DNA from: Symbiodinium natans
Lineage: Eukaryota > Sar > Dinophyceae > Suessiales > Symbiodiniaceae
Length of the DNA stretch: 64,000 nt
Direction of reading: 5' to 3'
NCBI GenBank assembly: GCA_905221605.1
Contig: CAJNDS010002275.1
Coordinates: forward strand, 449,490-513,489
The first letter of the stretch is position 1; each line of letters begins with the position of its first letter. Both the position numbers and the translations under genes were made by a program. Under the pieces are notes generated by a model, which was not told where the DNA came from, did no database searches, and saw only the letters and a program-made list of their open reading frames with translations. This document shows, piece after piece, positions 20,285-31,312 of this stretch.

Positions 20285-21149
20285 TCCTGATTAGTGTGGA
20301 CCCCGGCAATAATGAAAAGTTTTCAAAAAACAATTCAGGGACAAAGATTCGGCTGCCCCCCCACTAAAATGAAAAGTTTTTCGGGCATGGGTTTCGGAAG
20401 AGAGAAAAAGCTTACCTGAGCTGAGCTCATCTGAGCTTACCTGAGCTAAACCTTGAGGCCTGAGGTTGTCGGGTCCTGAAATCTTCAGTCTCCAGGCCAG
20501 CCCCAAAACTAAGATTTCCATATAAAATGCTTTTGTACCGAGGCCGGGCAATCAAATTTCCAAGGGGGTAGTCCAGCAGCTGCCCGAATGCCGTATAATA
20601 TAAAACCTTTGCTCCCCCGGAATTATATATATTTATTGCGGGCTAGTTGGGTTTGCATCCAGAGGCCTAAGGGCTGAGGCTTCCTAAACCTTGAGGCCTG
20701 AGGTCGTCGGGCCCTGAAATCTTAAGCCTCCAGGCCAGCCCCAAAGCTAAGATTTCCTTATAAAATGATTGGTACCGAGGCCGGGCAATCAAATTTCAAA
20801 GGGGGTAGTCCAGCAGCTGCCTGAATGCCGTATAATATAAAACGTTTGCTCCCCCGGAATTATTATTTTTTTTTGCGGGCTGGCTTGGTTGGGATAGATG
20901 GATCCCCTTTAAATTCATATGCAAACAACATTACCGAAGAGGAAGAGGAGAGGAAGAGGAGAGGAAGAGAGGAAGAGGAGAGGGAGAGGAGAGGGAAGAG
21001 GATCCAAGAGGAAATGAAGAGGAGCCGGTGGGGGGGGGCCCGGGGCCGAAAATTAGTTTGGGGGGTCCCTTTTTTTTTTTATTACTATTGCGGGGGTGGA
21101 ATTAGTTTGGGGGGGAGGGCGGGGCGGGGGGGGCCCACACTAATCAGGA
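20285..21149. mobile_element. 865-bp non-autonomous TIR element
   Basis: Both ends carry a perfect 15-bp terminal inverted repeat, TCCTGATTAGTGTGG and CCACACTAATCAGGA, extended by CCCC/GGGG. Inside are a direct duplication of about 240 bp (20449-20890), a GGAAGAGGA purine tract (20936-21020) and G-rich sequence. No transposase. It begins 10 bp after the last unit of minisatellite B. Confidence 0.6.
20449..20890. repeat. 240-bp direct duplication within the TIR element
   Basis: Copies start at TAAACCTTGAGGCCTGAGG (20449 and 20691) and share the GGGGGTAGTCCAGCAGCTGC segment and the CTCCCCCGGAATTAT end. They differ by small indels. Confidence 0.85.
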
Positions 21150-21411
21150 GACCACATTAATGATCATGGGCCGAATTCTGCCTCCGAAGCCTTTCGACAG
21201 CACATGGAAACCCCTAAGAAGCCCTGAACCTTCGTATGCTGACTAGGAAGGCTTTGCATTCGAAGCTTCTGTGAAGCTCAACCCCCCAAGCCCTGAAACT
21301 GATCCTGCAATGACCCTTTCAAGTTCGACGCAGAAGACGTGACGCTTGGGGAGAGAAGCTGCTGAGAAGAGACAGAGAGGCTTTCACCTCAGAGGTGACA
21401 CAGATATTGGG

Positions 21412-21532
21412 GGGTTCCCGACATTAGGGGCGGTGCTTTGTTGGGGTCCTCATTAGAAGGGAATCCTGGAATCCTACTATTTGGGGACTATATTAGGGGT
21501 CCCGTGTTTTCGTAGACCCGCAATATTTTGGA
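21412..21532 (+). mobile_element. foldback element, family of 24347
   Basis: Ends TATTGGGGGGTTCCCGACA and TGTTTTCGTAGACCCGCAATA can pair imperfectly. The interior GGGAATCCTACTATTTGGGG-like part is shared with the element at 24347-24448. Confidence 0.5.
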
Positions 21533-22390
21533 AAGCTGAGGACAAACACCTCCTGCTGCCTTCTTTTTCTGGCCATTCTGACGTACGTCGGCCTTCAAGA
21601 GCCTTAGCTCTGGCCCTTCTCTCTCTTTCTCCCCCTGTGAGAACCCCTTCCTTCTTTCCCTCTTCGTATCGGTCCCTTTGTTTGGTGGATTCATGTGCTG
21701 GTGTATCCTTCTTATGCAAGTTTCTTTTTTTGTTTTTTGTTTTTGTGTCCTTCTTTTGTGAGCCATGCGGATGCTTCTCAACTGCATTGCGCAGTCCTGT
21801 AATGGCGTGTGTACAGTGAGTCCGACCAGGCAGTCAGACGAGAGTTGGAATCGGCATACAAGGCAGGCAAAGCAAAAGTGCAAAGCAACTGCAAAGCAAG
21901 TGCAAGGCACAAATGCTGTCTGTTGTCGGTGACTCGATGTCACCTTGATGATGCACTAGTCGTGAGCCAGTTCGAGCCCCATCTGCCAGTTTGGTGCGAT
22001 GTAGCGTGTACTCCCACTCTGAACCAGAGTTCTGGCAGTCACCGGGTTGGTTGCATTCCAGTGAGCATCGCACAGTGATGCGAGAGTCTTCGAGACCTTT
22101 CCTGACTTGGCCCTCGAAGGCTGATGGCGTCCGAGACCCTTGGCAAGGCAAGGGCCGTGGAGGACGCTAAGATTTTGAGCGTGCACGGCGTGTACAGTAC
22201 AGCCAAGCAGCTGTAGGGATTGGAAGACTTTGTTCGGCTCAGGACATGCCAAGGGACACCGTGACGCCCCAGCGCGCTCTACGCAGTCCACAAGCTCGGA
22301 GCCTCTCAGCTGGGGCCCCAACACGACGCAAGCGTGCAAAACGGCCACTGGGTGTCTTGTACGAGCCAGCCGCCAGCTTAAATGCTCCAA
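21533..22390. other. no gene recognised
   Basis: Includes a CT-rich stretch near 21620-21680. No conserved motif seen on either strand. Confidence 0.5.
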
Positions 22391-22394
22391 CATA

Positions 22395-22505
22395 AGACGG
22401 CTCAATTGAAAGTGTTTCAGACGACTCGATTTGAAACTGTTTTCAGGCAGCTCAATTCGAAAGTGTTTCAGGCGACTCCATTGAAAGTGTTTTCCGTGAC
22501 TCAAG
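22395..22505. repeat. short tandem repeat of about 26 bp
   Basis: Four imperfect units of the type GGCTCAATTGAAAGTGTTTC. Confidence 0.75.
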
Positions 22506-23802
22506 TTGAACTAGCCTCACTTGCCGAAACGTTTTGGAGTTTTTCACTTGAGAGGTCAAGCAAACATGGCGCAGCAAGAGCAGAGCCAAACATACTGCAT
22601 GCTCAGGTGTGAGCACCTGTGTTGTCGTGAAGAGATGCAAATCCCACCTTTTGGTGCACAGCATCCCACTCCATGCAAGTCGGTCCATGACTCGCAAGTC
22701 GAACTGGCGTCGACGCTGTAATGGGCAACATTGGGCAACGTTGGTTTCCGGCCCCTTCTCTCCCTTTTCAACGGTTGTAGCCAGATTGTAGCAGTGAGCT
22801 TCAGCGTTCGACGGCGTTTGGTGCTGGGCTTCTGAGGTTGCTTGATGCTCAGCCCTCACTGCTTGAACGAGGCGTGCAAGTCAGCGGAAGTCCGCTGAAG
22901 CCATGGGGATTCCGAGGTATTCCGTGAGCGACTGGTGAATTTTTTTCAGAGTTGGCTTCTTTCCCCCCATGTTTTGCAGGATGCCCCGGGCGGCCGCTCC
23001 AAGGTCTGCAGCTCCGTTGCCACTGTTGGCGGCTCACAGGGTTCTGGTTGCAAGGGTCAGCCAAGCCAGGCTACAGTGCTAGGCCCAATCAGGCCCGGGC
23101 AGAAGGGAAGGTCTCAAAAGACGCGGATGTCCCCGGTGGCCAGGCCTTTGGAAGAGCTGCGGCCCTTTCCTGGACAGGCGCTTTCCATTGTTGTGCAAGC
23201 AACTCGTTCTAGTCTTGTTCTGCTGTTGACCAGACCGTTTGAAGCCTAGCCACCAGCCATAGACTCCCAAGTGATCCCACATGGACGTGGACCTGGATCG
23301 CTTAACTTTTGCACCAATCGCAGGGGTCGAGATCTGTGGGATCGAGGTTCGGAAGGTTTCAAAACGATCGGGCGGAGGCCGAGGAGAGCGGCCACGAGGT
23401 GCAGCGCCCCACCGAGCAGCCGGCGCCTCACGTGGCGCCTGAAAAGGCACCTCGGGGGGGGTCGCTGGAAGCGCTCGCGGGCCCACAAAAACTTATCACG
23501 TTGCTTTATGCCATGCCTCTTGAGCAGGCTGACGGCTTTTGATCCTAACATCTCGAAAGTCCGAAGCACTTCCTGAGGTCCACCAGCCCAAGCGAATCGA
23601 CAGAAAGCGACACATCAGAGGAGGCCTCGCGCGAGGGGTTGCATTTCGAAGAGTTTAAATCGGACCAAGGCCTAGGCAACCTCGCGCAACGTATGAGCTC
23701 CATTGGTGCACCATGAGTGCTCCACTCGTGCTCCATGCCGTTCGCTGAACTATTGTCATGATTAGACGATTATTACGATCATTATTGTCATGATTATCAT
23801 CA
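22506..23802. other. no gene recognised
   Basis: About 1.3 kb. GC-rich open stretches at 22950-23560 lack any family motif. A TTTTGCAG followed by GATGCC at 22974-22985 resembles a splice acceptor and start, but the frame ends after some 33 codons. Confidence 0.4.
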
Positions 23803-24051
23803 TTATTCACTCGCTGAAGAATGAATCGTTTCTTCATGTTCTCTTGATACAGGTGGGATTTGTGTTGATTGTTCACCATCTGCTATTAATTCTGGGTCGT
23901 CATCTGCTTCTTCTTCTTCTTCTTCTTCTTCTTCTTTTGAGTCTTCTTCTTCTTCCTGTGCTATATCTTCTTCTTCTTCATCCATAACACCGACGGGTAA
24001 AGATTGCGAATGGGGAGGTGCTGCGTCTCCCGTGGCTCGACGTTCAGGCAT
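23803..24051 (-). CDS. hypothetical acidic protein, doubtful
   Basis: A minus-strand ATG at 24051 opens an 82-residue frame whose middle is two Glu runs made by a CTT/AAG microsatellite (23905-23980). The flanks (MPERRATGDAAPPHSQSLPV and ADDDPELIADGEQ) are not repetitive. It could be the start of an acidic nuclear protein or simply repeat-derived. Confidence 0.25.
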   Translation of the reverse strand: MPERRATGDAAPPHSQSLPVGVMDEEEEDIAQEEEEDSKEEEEEEEEEADDDPELIADGEQSTQIPPVSREHEETIHSSASE

Positions 24052-24346
24052 GCTGTACCGCTCTTGTGTTGCCCTCCAAATGGTTCATGGTACTTGTTAT
24101 CCAATGATAACTGTACTTATATAACCCACTTATAAGCCCCTTAAGTGCCTCAATGTGGTTGTAAGTACAGTTTTAAGTCCAGTTTTCATTGGTTAAGTAG
24201 TACCATGAACCTCCAAGCACAGCATGCCATGAGGTCGTTGCGGTTGATAGTCTATTGGTAAGTGGCACAAACCACCAAGCGTACCTGACCAGGCCCGAGG
24301 TTCCATCGCAATGCCAGGGCCTCGTTAGGCAGTTAGGCTGTGATAT
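24052..24346. other. no gene recognised
   Basis: About 300 bp. GGTTCATGGTACTTGTTATCC near 24078 and GGTTAAGTAGTACCATGAACC near 24190 form an imperfect inverted pair (CCAATGRTAAC... core) about 110 bp apart, perhaps another decayed foldback element. Confidence 0.4.
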
Positions 24347-24448
24347 TTGGGGTTTACGAAAATGCGGGTACCTTCTTGGGGTCCTTATTATAAGGGAATC
24401 CTACTATTTGGGGTCTGTATTGGGGTCCCTCATTTTCGTAAACTCCCA
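24347..24448 (+). mobile_element. 102-bp foldback element with GTTTACGAAAATG arms
   Basis: The left arm TTGGGGTTTACGAAAATG pairs with CATTTTCGTAAACTCCCA. The centre carries GGGAATCCTACTATTTGGGG. This is the best-preserved copy of the family also seen at 12496, 21412 and 30366. Confidence 0.7.
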
Positions 24449-24708
24449 TTTGAACCGCAAAAGCCAAAGCCTGGCTTTGGTTTTTCGAGTTGCTCGACTG
24501 GGCGGCAAAGAAGGGCTGCCTGCTCGCAGGGTCTCTGGCGAACTGACGATGGTGCTTCCTTGTGTTTTTCAGGTCTGACCTGAACTCCGCGGACACTGCT
24601 CAACTGAGACGTGCAGGCGTAACATTTCAGCTCAAGAGTGTGTATAGGTTGCGGTTGTCCTTTGATCAGGCAAAGCTTGTCATAGAAGCCTACCCCTATA
24701 AATTGTAG

Positions 24709-24975
24709 ATGGTTTTCATGCCAGAGCCCATGCAAGACAAACAGAGAAAAGCCCTGCAAAAAAAGCGCTGCTCTTTGTTGCCTCGCTCTCTGAGAGCAAA
24801 CAAAGGAGGCGCATTGCGTCACATTGTTTACGCCTTTTTCTTGGAGCCATTGGCAGAAGGAATGCTCTGCACCAGCACGGAAGGGTGCATGAGTTCCGGT
24901 GTTGCTCAGCTGGCCCGTACGGGGCCTCTCAAGGTGTACCGCGGTAAAGCTGCAAACTTTAGCATCGGCTTGTAG
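24709..24975 (+). CDS. hypothetical 88-aa protein, one of two related copies
   Basis: It starts at an ATG. The product is basic at the N-terminus and has CSLLPRSLRANKGG and TEGCMSSGVAQLART segments. A second, broken copy with the same peptides lies on the minus strand at about 29996-30330. No family recognised. Two related copies with differing bases but similar peptides suggest either an old coding repeat or a fragment of a mobile element. Confidence 0.35.
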   Translation: MVFMPEPMQDKQRKALQKKRCSLLPRSLRANKGGALRHIVYAFFLEPLAEGMLCTSTEGCMSSGVAQLARTGPLKVYRGKAANFSIGL

Positions 24976-25668
24976 CTTGGCAAGGTTAGTCTACAAAGTA
25001 CCGAGGGAGACGGGCCCAACGGTTGGCCACTATCTGCTTCGTTTTTCATGCGGGGTAGGGGGTAAGGGTAGCGGGGGGCGGTGAGGGGGGTGGGGCGGGG
25101 GGTCATCACTGACTATCACTGACTGTTGGGGTCGGTGGATAAACGAGTAGGTGTGAAGCGGTTCGTGCAGGCTCGACTTGGAACCAACTTGTATGAGGGC
25201 AAAGTTTTCTTTTGTGCCTTCGCATGTCAGAAGTTGTTCCCATTCCTCCAGTTTGCAGTTTACTGGCAACACATTTGACCCCAAATCTAAGGTTGTAAAC
25301 AAGATTCAATGGAGGAGTGCTGGAGGTTAGATTGTGAAAAAAACACTTTTTAACGTGAAAAGAACGTAAAAACAGCGTGAATAGGCTTTTGGGAAAACGT
25401 AGAAAAAACGTGGAAAAAACATGGAAAAAAAGGTTGTGTAAAACACAGGAAACATGGTTTAAAGATGCTGACCAGCCGAATCTCAAGCTCGACAATCCCC
25501 AGAGCGAAGTACCGCGGCTGCTTTGCTCAACATAGTTTGAGAGGTTTTGTAGCCCTGGCGTTCTTTACGTTTCGTTTCCGCTATGGCTGCTCCGGAGCCA
25601 CGTCTTTTCTTGTGCCTTTAGGGTGCTAGGGCGGCTAAGCTTGGCCTGAAGCGTGTGGACGGGAGGAC
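24976..25668. other. no gene recognised
   Basis: Contains a GGGGGGTGAGGGGGGT-type G-rich stretch (25045-25105) and a run of AACGTGAAAAGAACGTAAAAAC-like AACGTRAAAA units (25345-25425). No gene. Confidence 0.5.
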
Positions 25669-25845
25669 ATGTCTTCGGCGCTCTCCAGCTGCGGCATCAC
25701 TTTCACATTCGAGGATGGCATGCTGTTTGGAACAAATTCGCATGGAACCATTTGGAACCATTGGGAAATCGAAGAGGAGCTGAAGGTCTTGCTGCACTCC
25801 ATGGGCCAAAACCCATCGGAGCACGAGCTACAGGAGATGCAGTAG
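25669..25845 (+). pseudogene. calmodulin/EF-hand fragment
   Basis: A complete small frame from ATG to TAG (58 codons). Its C-terminus LLHSMGQNPSEHELQEM matches the helix-linker of the calmodulin family (compare the LGQNPTEAEL region). Upstream, ITFTFEDGMLFGTNSHGTI may be a decayed EF-hand loop; the regular DxDxDG ligands are gone. It is either a truncated pseudogene or one exon of an EF-hand protein. Confidence 0.5.
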
Positions 25846-26607
25846 CGCCAAAGAGAAACACACAATACTATTGACGAATAAAGATGAAAGCAAGCATGCA
25901 AAAAGACTGGGGTGGATTACAGGTTCTTCCCCCCACAAACGGATTCGAAGCTGCATCTCCCTCCCACGTTTACTGTTCTTCGCCTACAGATTTCTTGAGA
26001 AGGAGGGGTGTTTGCGTGCTTTGCCCCCTAACCCCGGGCCTTGAAACTTCAAGTCTCAGCCCTCCTGAAGCCTTAACGCTTCAAGTCTCAATCCTCCTGC
26101 AGCCACAAACATGCTCAAAACAAAAACGCGGACCCCGCACTTACTCGAAGCATTCGCCCTTCCGAACTATTGACTTCAGAGTTCGTAGTTTGGATTTTGC
26201 TTCCATGTCAAGAAATGCAACACAAAGCGACAAAGCCCCGTTGTGCATGTCCTCTGTCAAGTGTTGGTGGTGGTGGTGGCGGTGGTGGTCCTAAAACCCT
26301 GGAATCTCCACATGCCGGCGCCAAGGGCAGACTCCGTGAATCTCAAGCCATTCGGGAGGCCTTGGAGCGCCTGCCTCGGCTTCCGGATCCTTGTTGCAAA
26401 GGTTTGCGAATGTGGACTATTGGCTATTGGCCACGAATCCCAGACCCCAAAACAGCCCAGGGGGCAATCACGGAAGAACCGCGGCAAGAAGCAGCCTCTC
26501 TGTGCATTGGATTTCACTCTGGGGTCTGGGGTTTAGTGGTGTGTGCACACTGAAAGTCAAATGCTCATTAATCTGCTACCTAGTCTTGTAGAGGTTGCGA
26601 CATTTAT
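25846..26607. other. no gene recognised
   Basis: Includes a GGT microsatellite (26262-26290), which makes a poly-Gly/Val artefact. Confidence 0.45.
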
Positions 26608-27490
26608 GCACCCTGGCCACGAATAATTCACGAGTTGGGGCAAGGTGGGCAAACAGAGGGTGTGGCAAGGAGGACCTGGAGATGCCTCCATTTCGCCAAG
26701 CTTGGGATGAGGTGGGCCGCCGTTTGGCTCTCAGAGTTTGCGACCGATCCTCGATGTTGCACCCGCGCACTCCACAGCACCCTGAGGCTGGCAGTCAAGT
26801 TGAGCATCAACATCCCATCTAGACGCGATTGATTTTGGTTGAGGAGCAAAGACTGCCCTCTTCTGACCAGGAGCCGGAGGCACCCTGGCCACGAAAAATT
26901 CACGAGTTGGGGCAAGGTGGGCAAACAGAGGGTGTGGCAAGGAGGACCTGGAGATGCCTCCATTTCGCCAAGCTTGGGATGCGGTGGGCCGCCATTTGGC
27001 TCGGAGAGTTTGCGACCGATCCTCGATGTTGCACCCGAGCCTTTTTTTGCCTGAGCTGCCACCCGGGCTCGCCCCTCCCTGGCTCGCTCAGCCCGGGCGC
27101 GCTCCACAGCACCCTGAGGCTGGCAGTCAAGTTGAGCATCAACATCCCATCTAGACGCGATTGATTTTGGTTGAGGAGCAAAGCCTGCCCTCTTCTGACC
27201 AGGAGCCGGAGGCACCCTGGCCACGCATAATTCACGAGTTGGGGCAAGGTGGGCAAACAGAGGGTGTGGCAAGGAGGACCTGGAGATGCCTCCATTTCGC
27301 CAAGCTTGGGATGAGGTGGGCCGCCATTTGGCTCGGAGAGTTTGCGACCGATCCTAGCCTTTTTTGCCAGGAAGGTGAGCTGCCACCCGGTCTAGACGCG
27401 ATTGATTTTGGTTGAGGAGCAAAGCCTGCCCTCTTCTGACCAGGAGCCGGAGGCACCCTGGCCACGAATAATTCACGAGTTAGGGATGCC
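26608..27490. repeat. tandem repeat of 240-330 bp, four copies
   Basis: Copies start at CACCCTGGCCACGAATAATT near 26609, 26881, 27213 and 27454. They share the CAAGGTGGGCAAACAGAGGG, GGCCGCCATTTGGCTC and TAGACGCGATTGATTTTGG segments. The second has an extra GC-rich insert, the third has lost the middle, and the last is truncated. Confidence 0.85.
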
Positions 27491-28402
27491 GGGGACGGCC
27501 CGTCCTTGAAATCCATGTTTTTTCTGACCCACTCCCTCCCGGCCCGCCGCCCCCGCGCCACCCCGCCCCCCCCCCTTCTCCCGCGCCCGCCCGTCCCTAC
27601 ACCCCCCACCGCCCCAGCCGCACCCCCCACTGCCGCCGTCCCAACCTTCGAGCCATGGGTGAGCTAGTCTTACAGTAGCTATAGAGGTTTCATACGTTCA
27701 AGAATAGCAATTTGTTTACTTTTTTTACGTTTTAGGATGCACGATCTGTCTACCGTTTTTTTTTCACGCTTTTTCTGTATTTTGCAGGGGAGAACGTGGC
27801 TTTCCTCCTGGAAGCACGATTTCTCTACCTTTTTTCATGTTAATCTACGTTCGTCAGCATCATCGAAGTGCGTTTTGTTTACGTTCATTTCGCGTTGTTT
27901 TTAAGTCCCATAAACCCAATCCTCCATTCGAGGTCTGTTTAGAAATCTAAGGTCAGTGTTGGTGCCTGATGCAAAGCTTTCAGATGTTGATACGAGGCAG
28001 ATAGCGGCGTCGAATGCTGCAAGACCTCCTGCTCCTGCGACATGCGCAAGTGATGGCGAGCTGGTTTGCAAAGCTGGCTTTGCGGCGTTGCGCGTATGCT
28101 CATGTGGAAGCTCGCTGCGTGTGCGCGCAACGATTGCGTCATGTCTGCTGCATCTGCAGACAGTGCGAAGTGGACTCACCCGAATCACGCAGCTGGCAGA
28201 GAGAGAGCATTCTGTCCCAGCTTGACGTCCCTCCTTACCTGAGGACCTGCGCGACGTCCTTTGTTTCCCGATGCCGTTTTCCACCAGCAAGGTGTACGCT
28301 GAATGCAGGAAGCAGCCCCTCTCGGTGGTGGTGGTGTTTTTTTGCTTGTTTTTTTCTGTTTTTTTCTTTGTTTTTTTCCGTGGCCCAAGCAAGCAAGCAA
28401 GC
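27491..28402. other. no gene recognised
   Basis: A C-rich low-complexity stretch (27540-27640), then AT-richer sequence with TTTTTTACGTTTT-like runs, then a part open in several frames (27950-28230) without family motifs. Confidence 0.45.
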
Positions 28403-28565
28403 CTAAACCCTAAACCCTAAACCCTCAACCCTAAACCCTAAACCCTAAACCCTAAGCCCTAAACCCTAAGCCCTATGCCTTAAGCCCTAAACCCTAACCT
28501 CAAACCCTAAACCCCAACCCTAAGCCCTAAGCCCTAAACCCTAAACCCGAAACCCCAAACCCTAA
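28403..28565 (+). repeat. interstitial telomere-like tract (CCCTAAA)n
   Basis: About 22 units, many with variants such as CCCTAAG, CCTTAAG and CCCGAAA, so older than the tract at 11282. Confidence 0.95.
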
Positions 28566-29379
28566 ATTCCCACCCAGGCCTGCTTAGGCCGTACCCACCC
28601 TATTCTACCACCCTATTCTAGGGTGCCTGGCCCCAGAACTACACCCGACAGCGATTGACACCATCGCTTGGACTTACTATGCAAGCCTAAAGAGTTGTGT
28701 TGAGCGTGAGCTGCACCTCCAGTGCAGGTGCAGTACCCCGCCTGGGGTACCCCGCCCCCCTTCTCCAGCTCTCGAGCAAAGAAACCCCCTGTTCCGGAAA
28801 AACCGAAAGTGGCTTCTGTAGGTCGCCCCTTGGGCCCCCACTCCAGAGCCCCCTGGAACCTGCCCCTTGACGGAGCGTGTTCAGGGCCAGCTTTTGGGCC
28901 GACAGACGGTAAGCGAGGTTACGACGAATCCCATGAACTGCTAGAACTACGATAATCAAAATCAAATCTGATGCCTTGAGCATGGTTGATTTTTTTGGAT
29001 TGGGGTGTAGGCGTTGATTGCACACCGTCGCTTGCTCAAAACCCCCTGCTAAAGCCTCTGACCAAGCGACGTCTAATCCTAGGCAACAAGCCGGAACTCT
29101 ACGACCTCCACAAGAAGCTTTATGTGCCCGAACCTTTCCCAGCCGTTCAAAGGATGGGGGTGGGAAGTGGGAATTTGGGGCGTTAGCCCGAAACCCTAAA
29201 AGGAAAAAAATTGGGTGGATGCGTGCGTAAGCAGGGGGTGGGAAAAATGAAACAACCCAACCTTTCTGGTTGTGGTGGCTCCAACTTCAATATACGCCGC
29301 CGCGACATATGGCGCCCCCTCACACCCCCTGGGTGTGTTGGGGCGCCATCTCCGCATGAAATCTACTGCCGCGGCGAGA
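28566..29379. other. mostly non-coding, possible short coding fragment
   Basis: At 29030-29150 the + frame reads KPLTKRRLILGNKPELYDL and KKLYVPEPFPAV, which looks protein-like, but neither family nor exon borders can be named. Confidence 0.35.
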
Positions 29380-29455
29380 AGCCCTAAACCCTAAACCCTA
29401 AGCCCCAAACCCCAAACCCCAAACCCCAAACCCCAAACCACCCTAAACCCTCAGC
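29380..29455 (+). repeat. telomere-like tract with CCCCAAA variants
   Basis: CCCTAAA units turning into five or more CCCCAAA units. Confidence 0.9.
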
Positions 29456-29490
29456 ACTCTCTAACCTATGTATATTTAATGGCTAATGGC

Positions 29491-29556
29491 TTCCCGGTTT
29501 TCCACCAAAAATTCCCGGTTTTCCACCAACATTTCCCGGTTTTCCACCACAATTTC
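29491..29556. repeat. three copies of a 21-22-bp unit
   Basis: Unit TTCCCGGTTTTCCACCA followed by AAAA, ACA or CAA; copies at 29491, 29512 and 29534. Confidence 0.9.
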
Positions 29557-29788
29557 ATGGAGGATGATCAAGGGTGGGGTGGGGTGGGGCCAGGCATGGC
29601 CATCAGGGCTGGTTTTACTCTGGGCCGCCTTTAGGGTTTAGGGCCTACTCTTGAACCCAAAATTTTAAGGTTAGAACATAAAGTAAAATATTTTAATAAT
29701 GTTATGGGATCCAATGGGTGGGTGGGTCGATATTCGATACCGGGGTAAGGAGCTCTACTAGTGAAATGCTTGGATTTGAGATGCTGAA

Positions 29789-30007
29789 CCCTAAACCTTA
29801 AACCCTAAACCCTAACTAAACCCTAAACTCTAAACCCTAAACCCTAAACCCTAAACCTAAACCTTAACCCTAAACCCTAACCTCTAAACCCTAAACCCTA
29901 ACCCCTAAACCCTAAACCCTAAACCCTAAACCCTAAACCCTAAACCTTAAACCTTAAACCCTAAACCCTAAACCCTAAACCTTAAACCTTAAACCCTAAA
30001 CCCTAAC
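29789..30007 (+). repeat. interstitial telomere-like tract (CCCTAAA)n, longest in the window
   Basis: About 31 units over 219 bp, with CCTTAAA variants in clusters. It runs directly into the inverted copy of the 88-aa ORF sequence. Confidence 0.95.
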
Positions 30008-30330
30008 AAGAAGACGGAACAAATGAGGAAAAACACCGAAAAACCAAGAACAAAAATCCCGCCGCCCCTCTCTGATGCTCTTGTGATGCACCTCGCCGAC
30101 CTCGCCGACACAGATCTTGTGAGGTCTCGTGCGGGCCAGCCACGCGACACCAGCACTCATGCACCCTTCCGTGCTGGTGCAGAGCATTCCTGCTGATGAA
30201 ATGCTCCAAGAAAAAGGTGTAAACAGTGTGATGCCATGCGTCTCCTTTGTTTGCTCTTAGAGAGCGAGGCAACAAAGAGCAGTGCGTTTTTTGCATCTAG
30301 GGCTTTCTTTGTTGGTCTTGCATGGGCTCT
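29996..30330 (-). pseudogene. broken second copy of the 24709 ORF
   Basis: The minus strand carries CSLLPRSLRANKGDAW and, after a frameshift near 30180, MLCTSTEGCMSAGVAWLAR, both matching the 24709-24975 product. An in-frame TAG follows the position equivalent to its QRKAL. The 3' end merges into the telomere-like tract. Confidence 0.5.
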
Positions 30331-30365
30331 TCTTTGGGTGCTAAGAGGCCCAATAAGCCAAACAC

Positions 30366-30416
30366 GGGGGTTTAGGAAAATAAGGGACTAATTTCGGGAA
30401 ACCCCCATAAGCCACA
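30366..30416. mobile_element. 51-bp mini-foldback, family of 24347
   Basis: GGGGGTTTAGGAAAATAAGG and its partner AATTTCGGGAAACCCCC. The arm resembles the GGGGTTTACGAAAATG terminal repeat of the longer elements, with the centre deleted. Confidence 0.5.
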
Positions 30417-31312
30417 GCTGCTTCTTTGGATGCTCTTCAGGCAAAGGCACTTTGGCGGTGCGGGCCTCTGTTGGGGAAGAAGTTTCTCGTATGCTGTAAG
30501 TAGCATACTCCATTTTGAACCTATGATTTTCACCGGCCAGCTACAGGCATCAGTCAAGCTCTCGTCACTTCTCATCGGTTTTCTGCGTCGACGCCAGCGA
30601 CGCAGACATGGGGAACTTCAGCAAGGCCGGGATCAGGAATGTATCCCGGACGTACAGCGGCTACAGCATTCTCAGTTGTGTTTTTTGGGCGCGCGGTCGA
30701 GTTTTTGAAGGTTCTTGAGAGTGCGGCTTTGCATTGGTCAGGATCTGTGCTGTTACAGAAAGTGTGGCGAGTTCCAAGCCGATCATGATGTCATGCCGGC
30801 TTCTAGGTTCTAGATCCCCAGGTCGAGGTATCCCGAGCCCGGCGGCCAAAGCTAAAATCATGGTGATCCGTTTTCCTCAGGCAGGATGTTTGCAGACAGC
30901 CACTGTCGGAGTTTCTTTCAGGATGGTGCGATGTTGTCGTTGGCCCTTTCCTGCATGTTAGTTGAAGGTTGTTATTAAACTAACAAAAAAGAGTACAAAC
31001 AATTGAAGATATGTGAACAGATCTGGGAGGTGCTTGGACACCGCCACTCATCTCGCTAGCACAGGCAGAGGCTCTGCTTCCGAGAAGGGCGAGCGCTCGG
31101 TATCGGGCTTGCCTTTCGCATGAGAGTGTCTCGCATGCTTTGGAGTCTTGACTACCTTATGACCCTTCTTACAGAGCGGCAGTCCGCATAGTTAATTGTG
31201 GCTCTACAAGTCGTTCCGAGAGCAATCAATGTCCAAGCCGTTTTCAGTGATGTGGTTCCAGTCGCAGTCTGGCCCCAGAATTTATCGGATCAGAGATATG
31301 CGCCACGCTGCC
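30417..31312. other. no gene recognised
   Basis: About 900 bp of ordinary composition. An ATG at 30608 opens MGNFSKAGIRNVSRTYSGYS, which may be an N-terminal exon, but nothing follows that supports it. Confidence 0.4.

Noticed and set aside
17195-20294. Several 300-500-codon frames (FFPARGYCGEETMGVFF-type repeats)
   Set aside because: Produced by the 79-bp minisatellite; the frame changes whenever the T run changes length.
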